Assembly (NCBI RefSeq): GCF_023155855.1
Contig: NZ_JAKNUT010000004.1
Span: 372,001 to 436,000 of the forward strand
Length of the DNA stretch: 64,000 nucleotides
Direction of reading: 5' to 3'
Source: Microbacterium aoyamense
GTDB taxonomy: Bacteria > Actinomycetota > Actinomycetes > Actinomycetales > Microbacteriaceae
The stretch's first letter is position 1, and every line of letters starts with the position of its first letter. This document shows positions 37,049 to 46,230 of this stretch, piece after piece. A program made the translations under genes and the position numbers. A model generated the notes under the pieces. It saw nothing but the letters and a program-made list of their open reading frames with translations, was not told the DNA's origin and searched no databases.

Positions 37049-37937
37049 TTCACGTACTCCCCCCGAAGTCGACCGCGTCGCCGCATCCCGTCGCGCCGTC
37101 GCCGCCCGCAGAGCCCGCGCCGCCCTCAAGAAGGACGTCGCGATGCGCGTCATCACCCCCCAAGCCCTCCTGCGCCGGGCGCTCGACGACCCGTCGTCGC
37201 CCGCCGGCGCGATGCGCGTGACCGAGTTCCTCACGTGCATCCCCGCGATCGGCGAGGGCAAGCGCGACCGCATCCTCGCCGAGCTCGAGATCGCCCCCGT
37301 CAAGAAGCTCGGCGGGCTCGGCGCGCGCCAGCGCGTCGCGCTCACGGCCTACCTCGACTCCCGCATTCCCGAGCGCACGCCGCGCGGCAATCGCAGCAAG
37401 CTGCTCGTGCTCGCCGGCCCCACCGCCGTCGGCAAGGGGACCGTCGCGGCGCACATCAAGGCGCATCACCCCGAGATCCTGCTCTCGATCTCGGCCACGA
37501 CCCGCCCGCCCCGTCCGGCAGAGGTCGACGGCGAGCATTACTTCTTCGTGGACGACGCCGAGTTCGACCGCATGATCGCGGCGGGGGAGCTTCTCGAGCA
37601 CGCGACGGTGCACAACCGCTTCCGCTACGGCACGCCCCGTCGTCCCATCGACGCGGCTCTCGCCGAGGGGCGCACCGTCCTTCTCGAGATCGACCTGCAG
37701 GGCGCACGCCAGGTGCGCGCGGCCGAACCGTCGGCGACCCTCGTCTTCCTCCTGCCGCCGAGCTGGGACGAACTCGTCGAACGGCTCGTGGGCCGTGGCA
37801 CGGAAGGCGACGAAGAGCGCGCACGGCGCTTGCGCACCGCCAAGGTCGAGCTCGCCTCGCAGAACGAGTTCGACTACCGGGTCGTGAACGACGATGTCGC
37901 CCGCGCGGCGGCCGAGGTCGCGGCGCTCGCGCGCTGA
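37041..37937 (+). CDS. gmk: Fusion of integration host factor (mIHF) and guanylate kinase
   Basis: The 298-residue protein joins two genes that are normally adjacent in Actinobacteria. Residues 1-107 are an mIHF-type nucleoid protein: an N-terminal basic helix ([20 protein letters not shown]) and the H2TH-like segment [22 protein letters not shown] with [14 protein letters not shown]. Residues 118-298 are guanylate kinase (GMP + ATP to GDP + ADP): P-loop GPTAVGKGT (126-134), [20 protein letters not shown], and [11 protein letters not shown]. The linker [11 protein letters not shown] is short. No stop or start separates the parts. The ATG at 37041 overlaps the pyrF end. Confidence 0.93.
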   Translation: MPDSRTPPEVDRVAASRRAVAARRARAALKKDVAMRVITPQALLRRALDDPSSPAGAMRVTEFLTCIPAIGEGKRDRILAELEIAPVKKLGGLGARQRVALTAYLDSRIPERTPRGNRSKLLVLAGPTAVGKGTVAAHIKAHHPEILLSISATTRPPRPAEVDGEHYFFVDDAEFDRMIAAGELLEHATVHNRFRYGTPRRPIDAALAEGRTVLLEIDLQGARQVRAAEPSATLVFLLPPSWDELVERLVGRGTEGDEERARRLRTAKVELASQNEFDYRVVNDDVARAAAEVAALAR

Positions 37938-37949
37938 CCCCCCGCGTTT

Positions 37950-37961
37950 CGTAACATTACG
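37950..37961. promoter_or_regulatory. CGTAA-CA-TTACG palindrome ahead of the sulfonate transporter genes
   Basis: The 12-base sequence has 5-base complementary arms around CA, 42 bases before the ATG of the ATPase gene. CGTAAC recurs at 37981-37986. TAACAT inside the palindrome could double as a -10 box. It is a candidate operator for a sulfur or nitrogen regulator, but I cannot assign which. Confidence 0.4.
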
Positions 37962-38003
37962 ACCGAGTCGAGGAACACGGCGTAACGTCGGCAGGCTGGA
38001 CGC

Positions 38004-38833
<830 letters not shown>

Positions 38834-38837
<4 letters not shown>

Positions 38838-39877
38838 GCACCATCGTCCGCCGCACCGTACCCGCCCTCGTTCTGGCCGGTGCGCTGATGATGGGCACGA
38901 CGGGCTGCCTCGCCGGCGAGAACGCCTCGGCCGAGTCGGGGACGGATGACGCGGGTCAGGCGCAGGAGTGGTCGACCGACACGCTGTCGCTCGACTTCGC
39001 GACCTACAACCCGCTGAGCCTCATCGTGCGCGACCAGGGCCTCATCGAGGAGGCGCTGGGCGACGACGTCACCGTCGAGTGGGTGCAGTCGGCCGGCTCC
39101 AACAAGGCGAACGAGTTCCTGCGCGCCGGCTCGATCGACGTCGGCTCGACAGCGGGGTCGGCCGCGCTGCTCGCGCGCTCGAACGGCTCGCCCATCAAGG
39201 TCATCGACATCTACTCGCAGCCCGAGTGGTCGGCGCTCGTCGTCCCCGCGGGCAGCGACATCACCTCGGTCGCCGACCTCGCCGGCACCTCCGTCGCGGC
39301 GACGCCGGGCACCGACCCGTACTTCTTCCTCCTGCAGGCGCTCGAGACCGAGGGTCTCACGATCGCCGACGTGCAGCTGCAGAACCTGCAGCACGCCGAC
39401 GGTCGCGCCGCGCTCGAGGCCGGCTCGGTCGACGCGTGGGCGGGTCTGGATCCGATCATGGCCGCCGCCGAGAGCGAGTCGGGCGCGGAGCTGCTCTACC
39501 GCAACGTCGACTTCAACTCCTACGGCTTCCTCAACGCGACCGAGGACTTCATCACGAACCACGCCGACGTCGCGCAGGTCGTCGTCGATGCCTACGAAGA
39601 GGCACGTGTGTGGGCTCTCGAGAACCCCGAAGAGACGGCCGCCCTGCTCGCCGAGGTCGCTGACATCGCCCCCGAGGTCGCCTCGACGGTCATCACCGAG
39701 CGCTCCAACCTCGATGTGAGCGGCATCCCCGGCGACGACCAGCTCGCTGTGCTGAAGAAGATCGCACCCGTGCTCGTCGAGTCCGACGCCGTTCAGGGCG
39801 GAGACGCCGCAGTGCAGGCCGCGCTCGACTCGATCATCGAGGACTCCTTCGCCACGAAGGCGGTCGAGGCTCAGTGA
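38834..39877 (+). CDS. ssuA: Substrate-binding lipoprotein, SsuA/nitrate-sulfonate-taurine family
   Basis: The 347-residue protein has a signal peptide (RRTVPALVLAGALMMGTTG) ending at Cys25, a plausible though non-ideal lipobox (TTGC). The mature part has the SsuA-type fold: FATYNPLSLIVRDQGLIEEAL, WVQSAGSNKANEFLRAGSIDVGSTAGSAAL (conserved parts WVQSAGSNKANEFL and SIDVGSTAGSAA), and VPAGSDITSVADLAGTSVAATPG. ABC partners flank it. Substrate is likely an alkanesulfonate or taurine-like compound, judged from family only. Confidence 0.82.
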
Positions 39878-40695
39878 GTCTGCGCACCGCCGAGGCGGCG
39901 GCCCCCGACGCGGGGGTCGCCGCCTCGGCGCGCTCGTTCTGGTCGCGCCCGGTCGTCCGCATCGTCGGCGGCCTGCTCGTGCCGCTCGCGCTGCTGGGCG
40001 CATGGCAGATCGCGTCGGTGTCGGGCCTCGTGCCGGCCTACCGGCTGCCTCCGCCCGCGACGGTCGTCACGGCCGCGGTCGAGATGGCCGCAACGGGCGA
40101 GCTCTGGCTGCACATCGCCATCTCCGTGCAACGCGTGCTCCTCGGCTTCCTCATCGGATCACTCGTGGGCATCGGCGCGGCCGCGATCGTGGGTCTCACC
40201 CGGGCTGGTGACGTGCTGCTCTCGCCCACCCTTGCAGCGATCCGCGCCATCCCGTCGCTGGCCCTCGTGCCGCTGCTCCTGCTGTGGATGGGCATCGGCG
40301 AGGACTCCAAGGTCACGCTGATCGCGATCGGAGCGTTCTTCCCCGTCTTCACGACGGTGTCGATCGCACTCCGCCACGTCGATGTGCGCCTGGTCGAGAT
40401 GGGGCGGTCCTTCAGCCTGCGCGGCTGGGAGCTCTTCCGCACCGTACAGCTGCCGTCCGTGCTCCCCGCGCTCGTCTCGGGCCTGCGACTGGGAATGGCG
40501 CAGTCGTGGCTCTTCCTCGTGGCGTCCGAGCTGCTCGGCGCCGCGATGGGCCTCGGATTCCTGCTGACGATCTCAGGCCAGAACGGCCGCGTCGATCGCA
40601 TCCTCATGACCATCGCGATCCTCGCGATCCTGGGCGCCCTGTCGAACGCGATCCTGACCCTCATCGAGAAGAGGCTCCTGAAGCGATGGACGTGA
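39874..40695 (+). CDS. ssuC: ABC transporter permease, sulfonate type
   Basis: The 273-residue permease has six predicted membrane segments and the BPD_transp_1 coupling motif in MGRSFSLRGWELFRTVQLPSVLPALVSGLRLG (the EAA-like core is FRTVQLPSVLPALVSGLR). The first segment is GGLLVPLALLGAWQIASV. The GTG start overlaps the stop of the binding protein gene. The end overlaps the acetyl-CoA synthetase gene by 10 bases, so the transporter and that enzyme share a transcript. Confidence 0.85.
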   Translation: MSLRTAEAAAPDAGVAASARSFWSRPVVRIVGGLLVPLALLGAWQIASVSGLVPAYRLPPPATVVTAAVEMAATGELWLHIAISVQRVLLGFLIGSLVGIGAAAIVGLTRAGDVLLSPTLAAIRAIPSLALVPLLLLWMGIGEDSKVTLIAIGAFFPVFTTVSIALRHVDVRLVEMGRSFSLRGWELFRTVQLPSVLPALVSGLRLGMAQSWLFLVASELLGAAMGLGFLLTISGQNGRVDRILMTIAILAILGALSNAILTLIEKRLLKRWT

Positions 40696-42674
40696 CCGAG
40701 CCGATGACCGAAGCCCGCCTGGTCGAAGCCCGCACGTTCCCGCCGTCCCCGTCGTTCGCAGAGCGCGCGAACGTGACGGCGGAGGCGTACGGGCGCGCGG
40801 CGGCGGATCCCGAAGCCTTCTGGGAGGATGCCGCGCGCCGGCTCGACTGGGCGCAGCCGTGGCACACCGCGCTCGAGTGGCGCCCCGCGACCGACGGGAT
40901 CCCGCGGGCCCGCTGGTTCGAGGGCGGACGCCTCAACGTGGCCGTCAACTGCGTCGACCGCCACGTCGACGCGGGTCGGGGCGACAAGGTCGCGCTGCGC
41001 TTCGAGGGCGAGCCGGGCGACCGGATCACCGTCACGTACGCGGACCTGCAGCGTCGCGTCGCGCAGGCGGCGCACGCGCTCACCTCGCTGGGCATCGAGC
41101 CGGGCGATCGGGTCGTCGTCTACCTCCCGGTCCTGATCGAGACGGTCGTGATCGCGCTCGCGTGCGCCCGCATCGGCGCCGTGCACTCGCTCGTGTTCGG
41201 CGGCTTCTCGGCCGACGCACTGCGGTTCCGCCTCGAAGACACCCATGCGAAGCTCCTCGTGACGTCGGACGGACAGTACCGCCGCGGTGCCGCGGTCGAA
41301 GTGAAGTCGACGGCGGATGCCGCGGCATCCGGTCTGCCGCATCTCGAACACGTCCTCGTCGTGCGCCGCACCGGCAGCGCCGTGCCGTGGGACGAGGCCC
41401 GCGACCGCTGGTGGCACGACGTCGTCGAGACGCAGCCGACGCAGCACGACGCGCAGGCGTTCGAAGCGGAGCATCCGCTCTTCGTCATCTACACCTCGGG
41501 CACGACCGGCAAGCCCAAGGGGCTCGTGCACACGTCGGGCGGGTACCTCACGCACGCGAGCTGGGCGCACTGGGCGCACTTCGACGCGAAGCCGGACGAC
41601 GTGCACTGGTGCACGGCCGACCTCGCGTGGGTGACGGCGCACACGTACGAGATCTACGGACCGCTCTCGAACGGGCTGACGCAGGTGATCTACGAGGGCA
41701 CGCCCGACGCGCCGCACCGTGAACGCCACCTGGAGATCATCGAGCGCTACGGCGTCACGGTCTACTACACGGCGCCGACGCTCATCCGCACGTTCATGAC
41801 GTGGTTCGGCGACGATCTGCCCGCGGGCCACGACTTGTCGAGCATCCGACTGCTGGGCACGGTCGGCGAGGCGATCAACCCGGCCGCATGGGTCTGGTTC
41901 CGCAAGAACTTCGGACGGGATGCCGTGCCCGTCGTCGACACGTGGTGGCAGTCCGAGACGGGTGCCGCGATGATCGCGCCCCTGCCCGGCGTGACGACGC
42001 TCAAGCCCGGCTCGGCATCCGTTCCGCTTCCCGGCATCGACGCGACGGTCGTCGACGAGCGCGGCCGCGAGGTCGAGCCCGGGCGCGCCGGCACGCTCGT
42101 CGTGCGCCGGCCGTGGCCGGGGATGGCCCGCACAGTGTGGGGCGATCCCGACCGCTACCGGAGCGCGTACTGGGCACAGCACGCCGACCGCGGCTACTAC
42201 GTCGCCGGCGACGGCGCGACACGCGACGCCGACGGGTACATCTGGATCCTCGGACGCCTCGACGATGTCGTGAACGTCTCGGGGCACCGCCTCTCGACGA
42301 TCGAGATCGAGTCCGCGCTCGTCGCGCACGACACCGTGGGAGAGGCCGGGGTCACCGGCGTCGGCGATCCGGTGACGGGCCAGGCGGTCGCCGCCTTCGT
42401 CGTCGGGGCGGGGCGTGCGGACGTGGATGCCGCGGCCCTGCGCGCCGAGGTCACCCGTGCGATCGGGCCCGTCGCCAAGCCCCGGCACATCGTCGTCGTG
42501 CCGGATCTGCCCAAGACCCGGTCGGGCAAGATCCTGCGTCGCCTGCTGGCTCAGTTGTGGACGGCCGAGCAGGACCGCCGCGCCGGACGCGAGCCCGAAC
42601 CGCTGGGCGACACGACGTCGCTGCAGAACCCCGAGGCCGTCGAGCGCATCGCCGCGGCTCTCGCCGCGGCCTGA
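40686..42674 (+). CDS. acs: Acetyl-CoA synthetase (AMP-forming)
   Basis: The 662-residue enzyme activates acetate (or a short acid) to its CoA ester via an acyl-adenylate. It shows NVAVNCVDRHV, FGGFSADALRFR, the ATP motif YTSGTTGKPKG, VDTWWQSETGAAM with the Trp typical of acetate-specific Acs, YYVAGDGATRDADGYIWILGRLDDVVNVSGHR, and the acetylatable Lys in PKTRSGKILRR. The length is typical. The ATG overlaps the permease stop. A sulfonate importer next to Acs could reflect C2 sulfonate use (sulfoacetate or taurine giving acetyl units), but no desulfonating enzyme is present, so this is inference. Confidence 0.9.
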   Translation: MDVTEPMTEARLVEARTFPPSPSFAERANVTAEAYGRAAADPEAFWEDAARRLDWAQPWHTALEWRPATDGIPRARWFEGGRLNVAVNCVDRHVDAGRGDKVALRFEGEPGDRITVTYADLQRRVAQAAHALTSLGIEPGDRVVVYLPVLIETVVIALACARIGAVHSLVFGGFSADALRFRLEDTHAKLLVTSDGQYRRGAAVEVKSTADAAASGLPHLEHVLVVRRTGSAVPWDEARDRWWHDVVETQPTQHDAQAFEAEHPLFVIYTSGTTGKPKGLVHTSGGYLTHASWAHWAHFDAKPDDVHWCTADLAWVTAHTYEIYGPLSNGLTQVIYEGTPDAPHRERHLEIIERYGVTVYYTAPTLIRTFMTWFGDDLPAGHDLSSIRLLGTVGEAINPAAWVWFRKNFGRDAVPVVDTWWQSETGAAMIAPLPGVTTLKPGSASVPLPGIDATVVDERGREVEPGRAGTLVVRRPWPGMARTVWGDPDRYRSAYWAQHADRGYYVAGDGATRDADGYIWILGRLDDVVNVSGHRLSTIEIESALVAHDTVGEAGVTGVGDPVTGQAVAAFVVGAGRADVDAAALRAEVTRAIGPVAKPRHIVVVPDLPKTRSGKILRRLLAQLWTAEQDRRAGREPEPLGDTTSLQNPEAVERIAAALAAA

Positions 42675-42715
42675 CCGGCCCCGCAGATCTGACACCATGA
42701 CAGGTGAGGGAGAAC

Positions 42716-44035
42716 ATGACTGAAGAGCACCGATTCGGCTTCCGCACGCGCGCGCTGCACGCGGGCGGAACACCCGATGCCACGACCGGCGCGCGCGCCG
42801 TGCCGATCTACCAGACCACCTCGTTCGTCTTCGACGATGCGACGGATGCCGGCAACCTGTTCGCCCTGCAGAAGTACGGCAACATCTACTCGCGCATCGG
42901 GAACCCCACCGTCGCGGCTCTCGAGGAGCGCCTCGCGTCGCTCGAGGGCGGCATCGGCGCCGTCGCAACGGCATCCGGCATGAGCGCCGAGTTCATCACG
43001 TTCGCCGCCCTCGTCGGAGCGGGCGATCACGTCGTCGCGTCGGCGCAGCTGTACGGCGGCACCGTGACGCAGCTCGACGTGACACTGCGGCGGTTCGGTG
43101 TCGACACGACCTTCGTGGCATCCACCGATCCCGCGGACTACGCGGTGGCGATCCGGCCCGAGACGAAGGTGCTCTACGTCGAGACGATCGGCAACCCGTC
43201 GGGCGAGATCGCCGACATCGCCGGACTCGCCGACGTCGCGCACGCCGCGGGCATCCCGCTCGTCGTCGACTCGACCCTCGCGACACCGTATCTCGCGCGT
43301 CCGCTCGAGCACGGCGCCGACATCGTCATCCACTCCGTCACGAAGTTCCTCGGCGGCCACGGCACGACACTCGGCGGCGTCGTGATCGAGAAGGGCACGT
43401 TCGACTGGGGCAACGGGAAGTTCCCGCAGATGACCGAGCCGGTCGCCTCGTACGGCGGCATCAAATGGTGGGACAACTTCGGCGAGTACGGGTTCCTCAC
43501 GAAGCTGCGCACCGAACAGCTGCGCGACATCGGTCCGGCGCTGAGCCCGCAATCGGCGTTCCAGCTCCTGCAGGGCGTCGAGACCCTGCCTCAGCGCATC
43601 GACGCGCACCTCGCCAACGCGCGGATCGTGGCCGAGTGGCTCGACAGCGACCCGCGCGTGTCGTTCGTGACCTGGGCGGGGCTCCCGGATCACCCGCATC
43701 ACGACCGCGCGAAGACCTACCTGCCGCTCGGACCGGGCTCCGTCTTCGCCTTCGGCGTAGCCGCGGAAGGCGACGACCCCGAAGCCGGGCGCCGGGCCGG
43801 CGAGGCGGTCATCGATGCCCTCCAGCTCGCCTCGCATCTGGCGAACATCGGCGATGCGCGCACCCTCGTCATCCACCCCGCATCGACGACGCATCGGCAG
43901 CTGACGCCCGAGCAGCTCGTCGCGGCGGGAGTGCCCGCCGACCTCATCCGCATCTCGGTCGGACTCGAAGACCCCGAAGACATCCTGTGGGACCTCGATC
44001 AGGCCCTCACGACCGCGACAGGAGCGACCCGATGA
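42716..44035 (+). CDS. metY: O-acetylhomoserine sulfhydrylase (MetY)
   Basis: This PLP enzyme of the Cys/Met metabolism family makes homocysteine from O-acetylhomoserine and sulfide. The 439-residue length and the segments FGFRTRALHAGG, PIYQTTSFVFDDA, GNIYSRIGNPT, ATASGMSAEF, IHSVTKFLGGHGTTLGG (PLP Lys) and HPASTTHRQL fit MetY better than MetB/MetC, which are about 50 residues shorter. ATG at 42716 has GAGGGAG upstream. It overlaps the CoA-binding protein gene. The 41-base gap before it leaves no room for a SAM riboswitch. Confidence 0.9.
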   Translation: MTEEHRFGFRTRALHAGGTPDATTGARAVPIYQTTSFVFDDATDAGNLFALQKYGNIYSRIGNPTVAALEERLASLEGGIGAVATASGMSAEFITFAALVGAGDHVVASAQLYGGTVTQLDVTLRRFGVDTTFVASTDPADYAVAIRPETKVLYVETIGNPSGEIADIAGLADVAHAAGIPLVVDSTLATPYLARPLEHGADIVIHSVTKFLGGHGTTLGGVVIEKGTFDWGNGKFPQMTEPVASYGGIKWWDNFGEYGFLTKLRTEQLRDIGPALSPQSAFQLLQGVETLPQRIDAHLANARIVAEWLDSDPRVSFVTWAGLPDHPHHDRAKTYLPLGPGSVFAFGVAAEGDDPEAGRRAGEAVIDALQLASHLANIGDARTLVIHPASTTHRQLTPEQLVAAGVPADLIRISVGLEDPEDILWDLDQALTTATGATR

Positions 44036-44592
44036 CCGATCTCTCGTGCGCTCTGCCGCCCGCTCCCGTCGATGCGTGCGCTCTTCCGGGCGCGCCGGCG
44101 CCGGGACGCACGTGGGAAGGGCCGAACGCACAGCAGCGCCTCGACATCCTCCGCTCGGCGCGCTCCGTCGCGATCGTCGGGGCTTCCGACAACCCCGCCC
44201 GCGCGAGCTACTTCGTGGGCTCCTACCTCGTCGGCTCGTCGCCGTACGACGTCTACTTCGTCAACCCGCGGGCGACGACGATCTTCGGCAGGCCGGCGTA
44301 CGCGTCGCTCGCCGATCTTCCGGTCGTGCCCGACATCGTCGACGTCTTCCGCCGCGACGAGGATCTGCCGGGCGTCGCGCAGGAGGCCGTGGACGTCGGC
44401 GCGAAGGCGCTGTGGCTGCAGCTGGGGTCGTGGAACGAGGATGCCGCGGCCATCGCCGAGGCCGCGGGCCTGGATGTCGTGATGGACCGGTGCATCAAGA
44501 TCGAGCACGCGCGATTCCACGGCGGACTGCATCTTGCAGGCTTCGACACGGGCGTCATCAGCTCCAAGCGACAGGTCGTCAGCCGCGGCTGA
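44032..44592 (+). CDS. CoA-binding (YccU-type) protein
   Basis: The 186-residue protein has a Rossmann-like CoA-binding domain: [46 protein letters not shown], and [10 protein letters not shown] near the C-terminus. Family members of this kind commonly follow metY in Actinobacteria, and the ATG overlaps the metY stop here, but the biochemical role is not established. A link to acetyl-CoA supply for O-acetylhomoserine is suggested by the neighbours acs and metY, as inference. Confidence 0.85.
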   Translation: MTDLSCALPPAPVDACALPGAPAPGRTWEGPNAQQRLDILRSARSVAIVGASDNPARASYFVGSYLVGSSPYDVYFVNPRATTIFGRPAYASLADLPVVPDIVDVFRRDEDLPGVAQEAVDVGAKALWLQLGSWNEDAAAIAEAAGLDVVMDRCIKIEHARFHGGLHLAGFDTGVISSKRQVVSRG

Positions 44593-44615
44593 AGTCTGCA
44601 CAGGCATCCGCACGG

Positions 44616-44621
44616 TAGAAT
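44616..44621 (+). promoter_or_regulatory. -10 box (TAGAAT) for rpoZ
   Basis: TAGAAT predicts a start near 44629, with AGGAGG at 44682-44687 five bases before the rpoZ ATG. Leader of about 64 bases. Confidence 0.5.
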
Positions 44622-44692
44622 GGTCGGATGCGCGGCCATCGTGCCGCGCCCGAGATCTACGACACATCCGCCGAAACCTGCAGGAGGTTCCC

Positions 44693-44947
44693 ATGGCCGG
44701 AACGAACCAGGGGATCATCGATCCCCCCATCGACGCTCTTCTCGAGAAGGTCGACTCGAAGTACGAGCTCGTCATCTACGCATCGAAGCGCGCGCGCCAG
44801 ATCAACGACTACTACTCCGACCTGCACGAGGGCAACCTCTTCGACAACGTCGGCCCGCTCGTCGACTCGAACGTCGAGGACAAGCCGCTGACCATCGCTC
44901 TGCACGAGATCCACGAGGACAAGCTGCGCCTGCGTCACCCGGAGTAA
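44693..44947 (+). CDS. rpoZ: RNA polymerase omega subunit
   Basis: Omega helps assemble beta-prime into RNA polymerase. The 84-residue protein carries [31 protein letters not shown], of which the core [19 protein letters not shown] is diagnostic for actinobacterial omega. The tail is [17 protein letters not shown]. The ATG follows AGGAGG. A terminator-like hairpin separates it from metK. The usual next gene, coaBC, is absent here. Confidence 0.95.
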   Translation: MAGTNQGIIDPPIDALLEKVDSKYELVIYASKRARQINDYYSDLHEGNLFDNVGPLVDSNVEDKPLTIALHEIHEDKLRLRHPE

Positions 44948-44966
44948 TCCGCACCAGCACCACCTG

Positions 44967-45001
44967 TGCCCTCGAGAGCTGAGTGTCCGCTCTCGAGGGC
45001 A
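44967..45001 (+). terminator. Hairpin between rpoZ and metK
   Basis: Perfect 13-base arms TGCCCTCGAGAGC and GCTCTCGAGGGCA surround a 9-base loop, 19 bases after the rpoZ stop. There is no T-run. It is probably the rpoZ terminator; because it ends 34 bases before metK it could also fold in a metK leader. Confidence 0.7.
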
Positions 45002-45035
45002 TACTGGTTCACGCCCGCCCCGATCTGGAGAACCG

Positions 45036-46229
45036 ATGTCCGAACTGCGCCTGTTCACGTCCGAGTCCGTGACCGAGGGCCATCCCGACAAGATCTGCGA
45101 TCAGATCAGCGACAGCATCCTCGATGCACTCCTCACGGTCGATCCGAACAGCCGGGTCGCCGTCGAGACGCTCGTGACGACGGGCCTCGTCCACGTCGCC
45201 GGCGAGGTGCGCACGGAAGGCTACGTCGACATCCCGGGCATCGTCCGCAGTGTCGTCAACCGGATCGGCTACACCTCGAGCGAGACCGGGTTCGACGGCG
45301 ACTCGTGCGGTGTGAGCGTGTCGATCGGCGAGCAGTCGAGCGACATCGCGGCGGGTGTCGACACCGCTCGCGAGCAGCGCGAAGGCGACTCGTCCGACCC
45401 GCTCGACGCCCAGGGTGCGGGCGATCAGGGCATCATGTTCGGCTACGCCACGACCGAGACGCGCGAACTCATGCCCGTCGCGGCATGGACGGCGCATCGC
45501 ATCGCCGAGCGGCTGACGGAGTCCCGTCGGTCCGGCGCCCTGCCGTTCCTGCGGCCCGACGGCAAGACGCAGGTCACGCTCGGGTTCGAGGGTCAGGCGC
45601 CGCGCACCGTCGAGACGGTGGTGCTCTCGACGCAGCACCACCCCGATATCTCGCAGAAGGCGCTGCAGGCCGCTGTGCGGGCCGAAGTGATCGATCCTGT
45701 GCTCGAGACGCTCGATCTCGACGCCTCCGGCGTCAACGTGCTGATCAATCCCGCAGGCCCTTTCGTCATCGGCGGGCCCAAGGGCGACGCCGGACTCACA
45801 GGGCGCAAGATCATCATCGACACGTACGGCGGGGCCTCGCGTCACGGCGGCGGCGCGTTCAGCGGCAAGGACCCCTCGAAGGTCGATCGCTCGGCGGCGT
45901 ATGCGATGCGCTGGGTCGCGAAGAACGCCGTCGCCGCGGGACTCGCCGACCGACTCGAGGTCCAGGTCGCCTACGCAATCGGTCAAGCGCGTCCGGTGGG
46001 CCTCTACGTAGAGACCTTCGGCACAGGTCATGTCTCGGATGAGGCGATCACGCGTGCGATCCTCGACGTCTTCGACCTCCGCCCGCTCGCCATCATCGAG
46101 CAGCTCGACCTGCTGCGCCCGATCTATGCGCAGACGGCCGCGTACGGCCATTTCGGGCGTGAACTGCCCGACTTCACGTGGGAGCGCACCGACCGCGTCG
46201 AAGAGCTGCGCGCAGCCTCCGGGCTCTGA
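45036..46229 (+). CDS. metK: S-adenosylmethionine synthetase
   Basis: MetK makes SAM from Met and ATP. The 397-residue protein begins with [21 protein letters not shown], the invariant N-terminal motif. [33 protein letters not shown] (core [17 protein letters not shown]) and [16 protein letters not shown] are the other signatures. GGAGAACC precedes the ATG. It is followed by the priA-like gene after 1 base. Confidence 0.97.
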   Translation: MSELRLFTSESVTEGHPDKICDQISDSILDALLTVDPNSRVAVETLVTTGLVHVAGEVRTEGYVDIPGIVRSVVNRIGYTSSETGFDGDSCGVSVSIGEQSSDIAAGVDTAREQREGDSSDPLDAQGAGDQGIMFGYATTETRELMPVAAWTAHRIAERLTESRRSGALPFLRPDGKTQVTLGFEGQAPRTVETVVLSTQHHPDISQKALQAAVRAEVIDPVLETLDLDASGVNVLINPAGPFVIGGPKGDAGLTGRKIIIDTYGGASRHGGGAFSGKDPSKVDRSAAYAMRWVAKNAVAAGLADRLEVQVAYAIGQARPVGLYVETFGTGHVSDEAITRAILDVFDLRPLAIIEQLDLLRPIYAQTAAYGHFGRELPDFTWERTDRVEELRAASGL

Positions 46230-46230
46230 C

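Noticed and set aside
42675..42715. SAM riboswitch before metY
   Set aside because: Only 41 bases separate acs from metY, too short for any SAM riboswitch class.
40038..42974. 978-codon open frame on the minus strand
   Set aside because: It is antisense to acs and the permease; no coding signature.
44948..45035. SAM riboswitch before metK
   Set aside because: The 35-base hairpin is a simple stem-loop without the multi-helix junction of SAM riboswitches.
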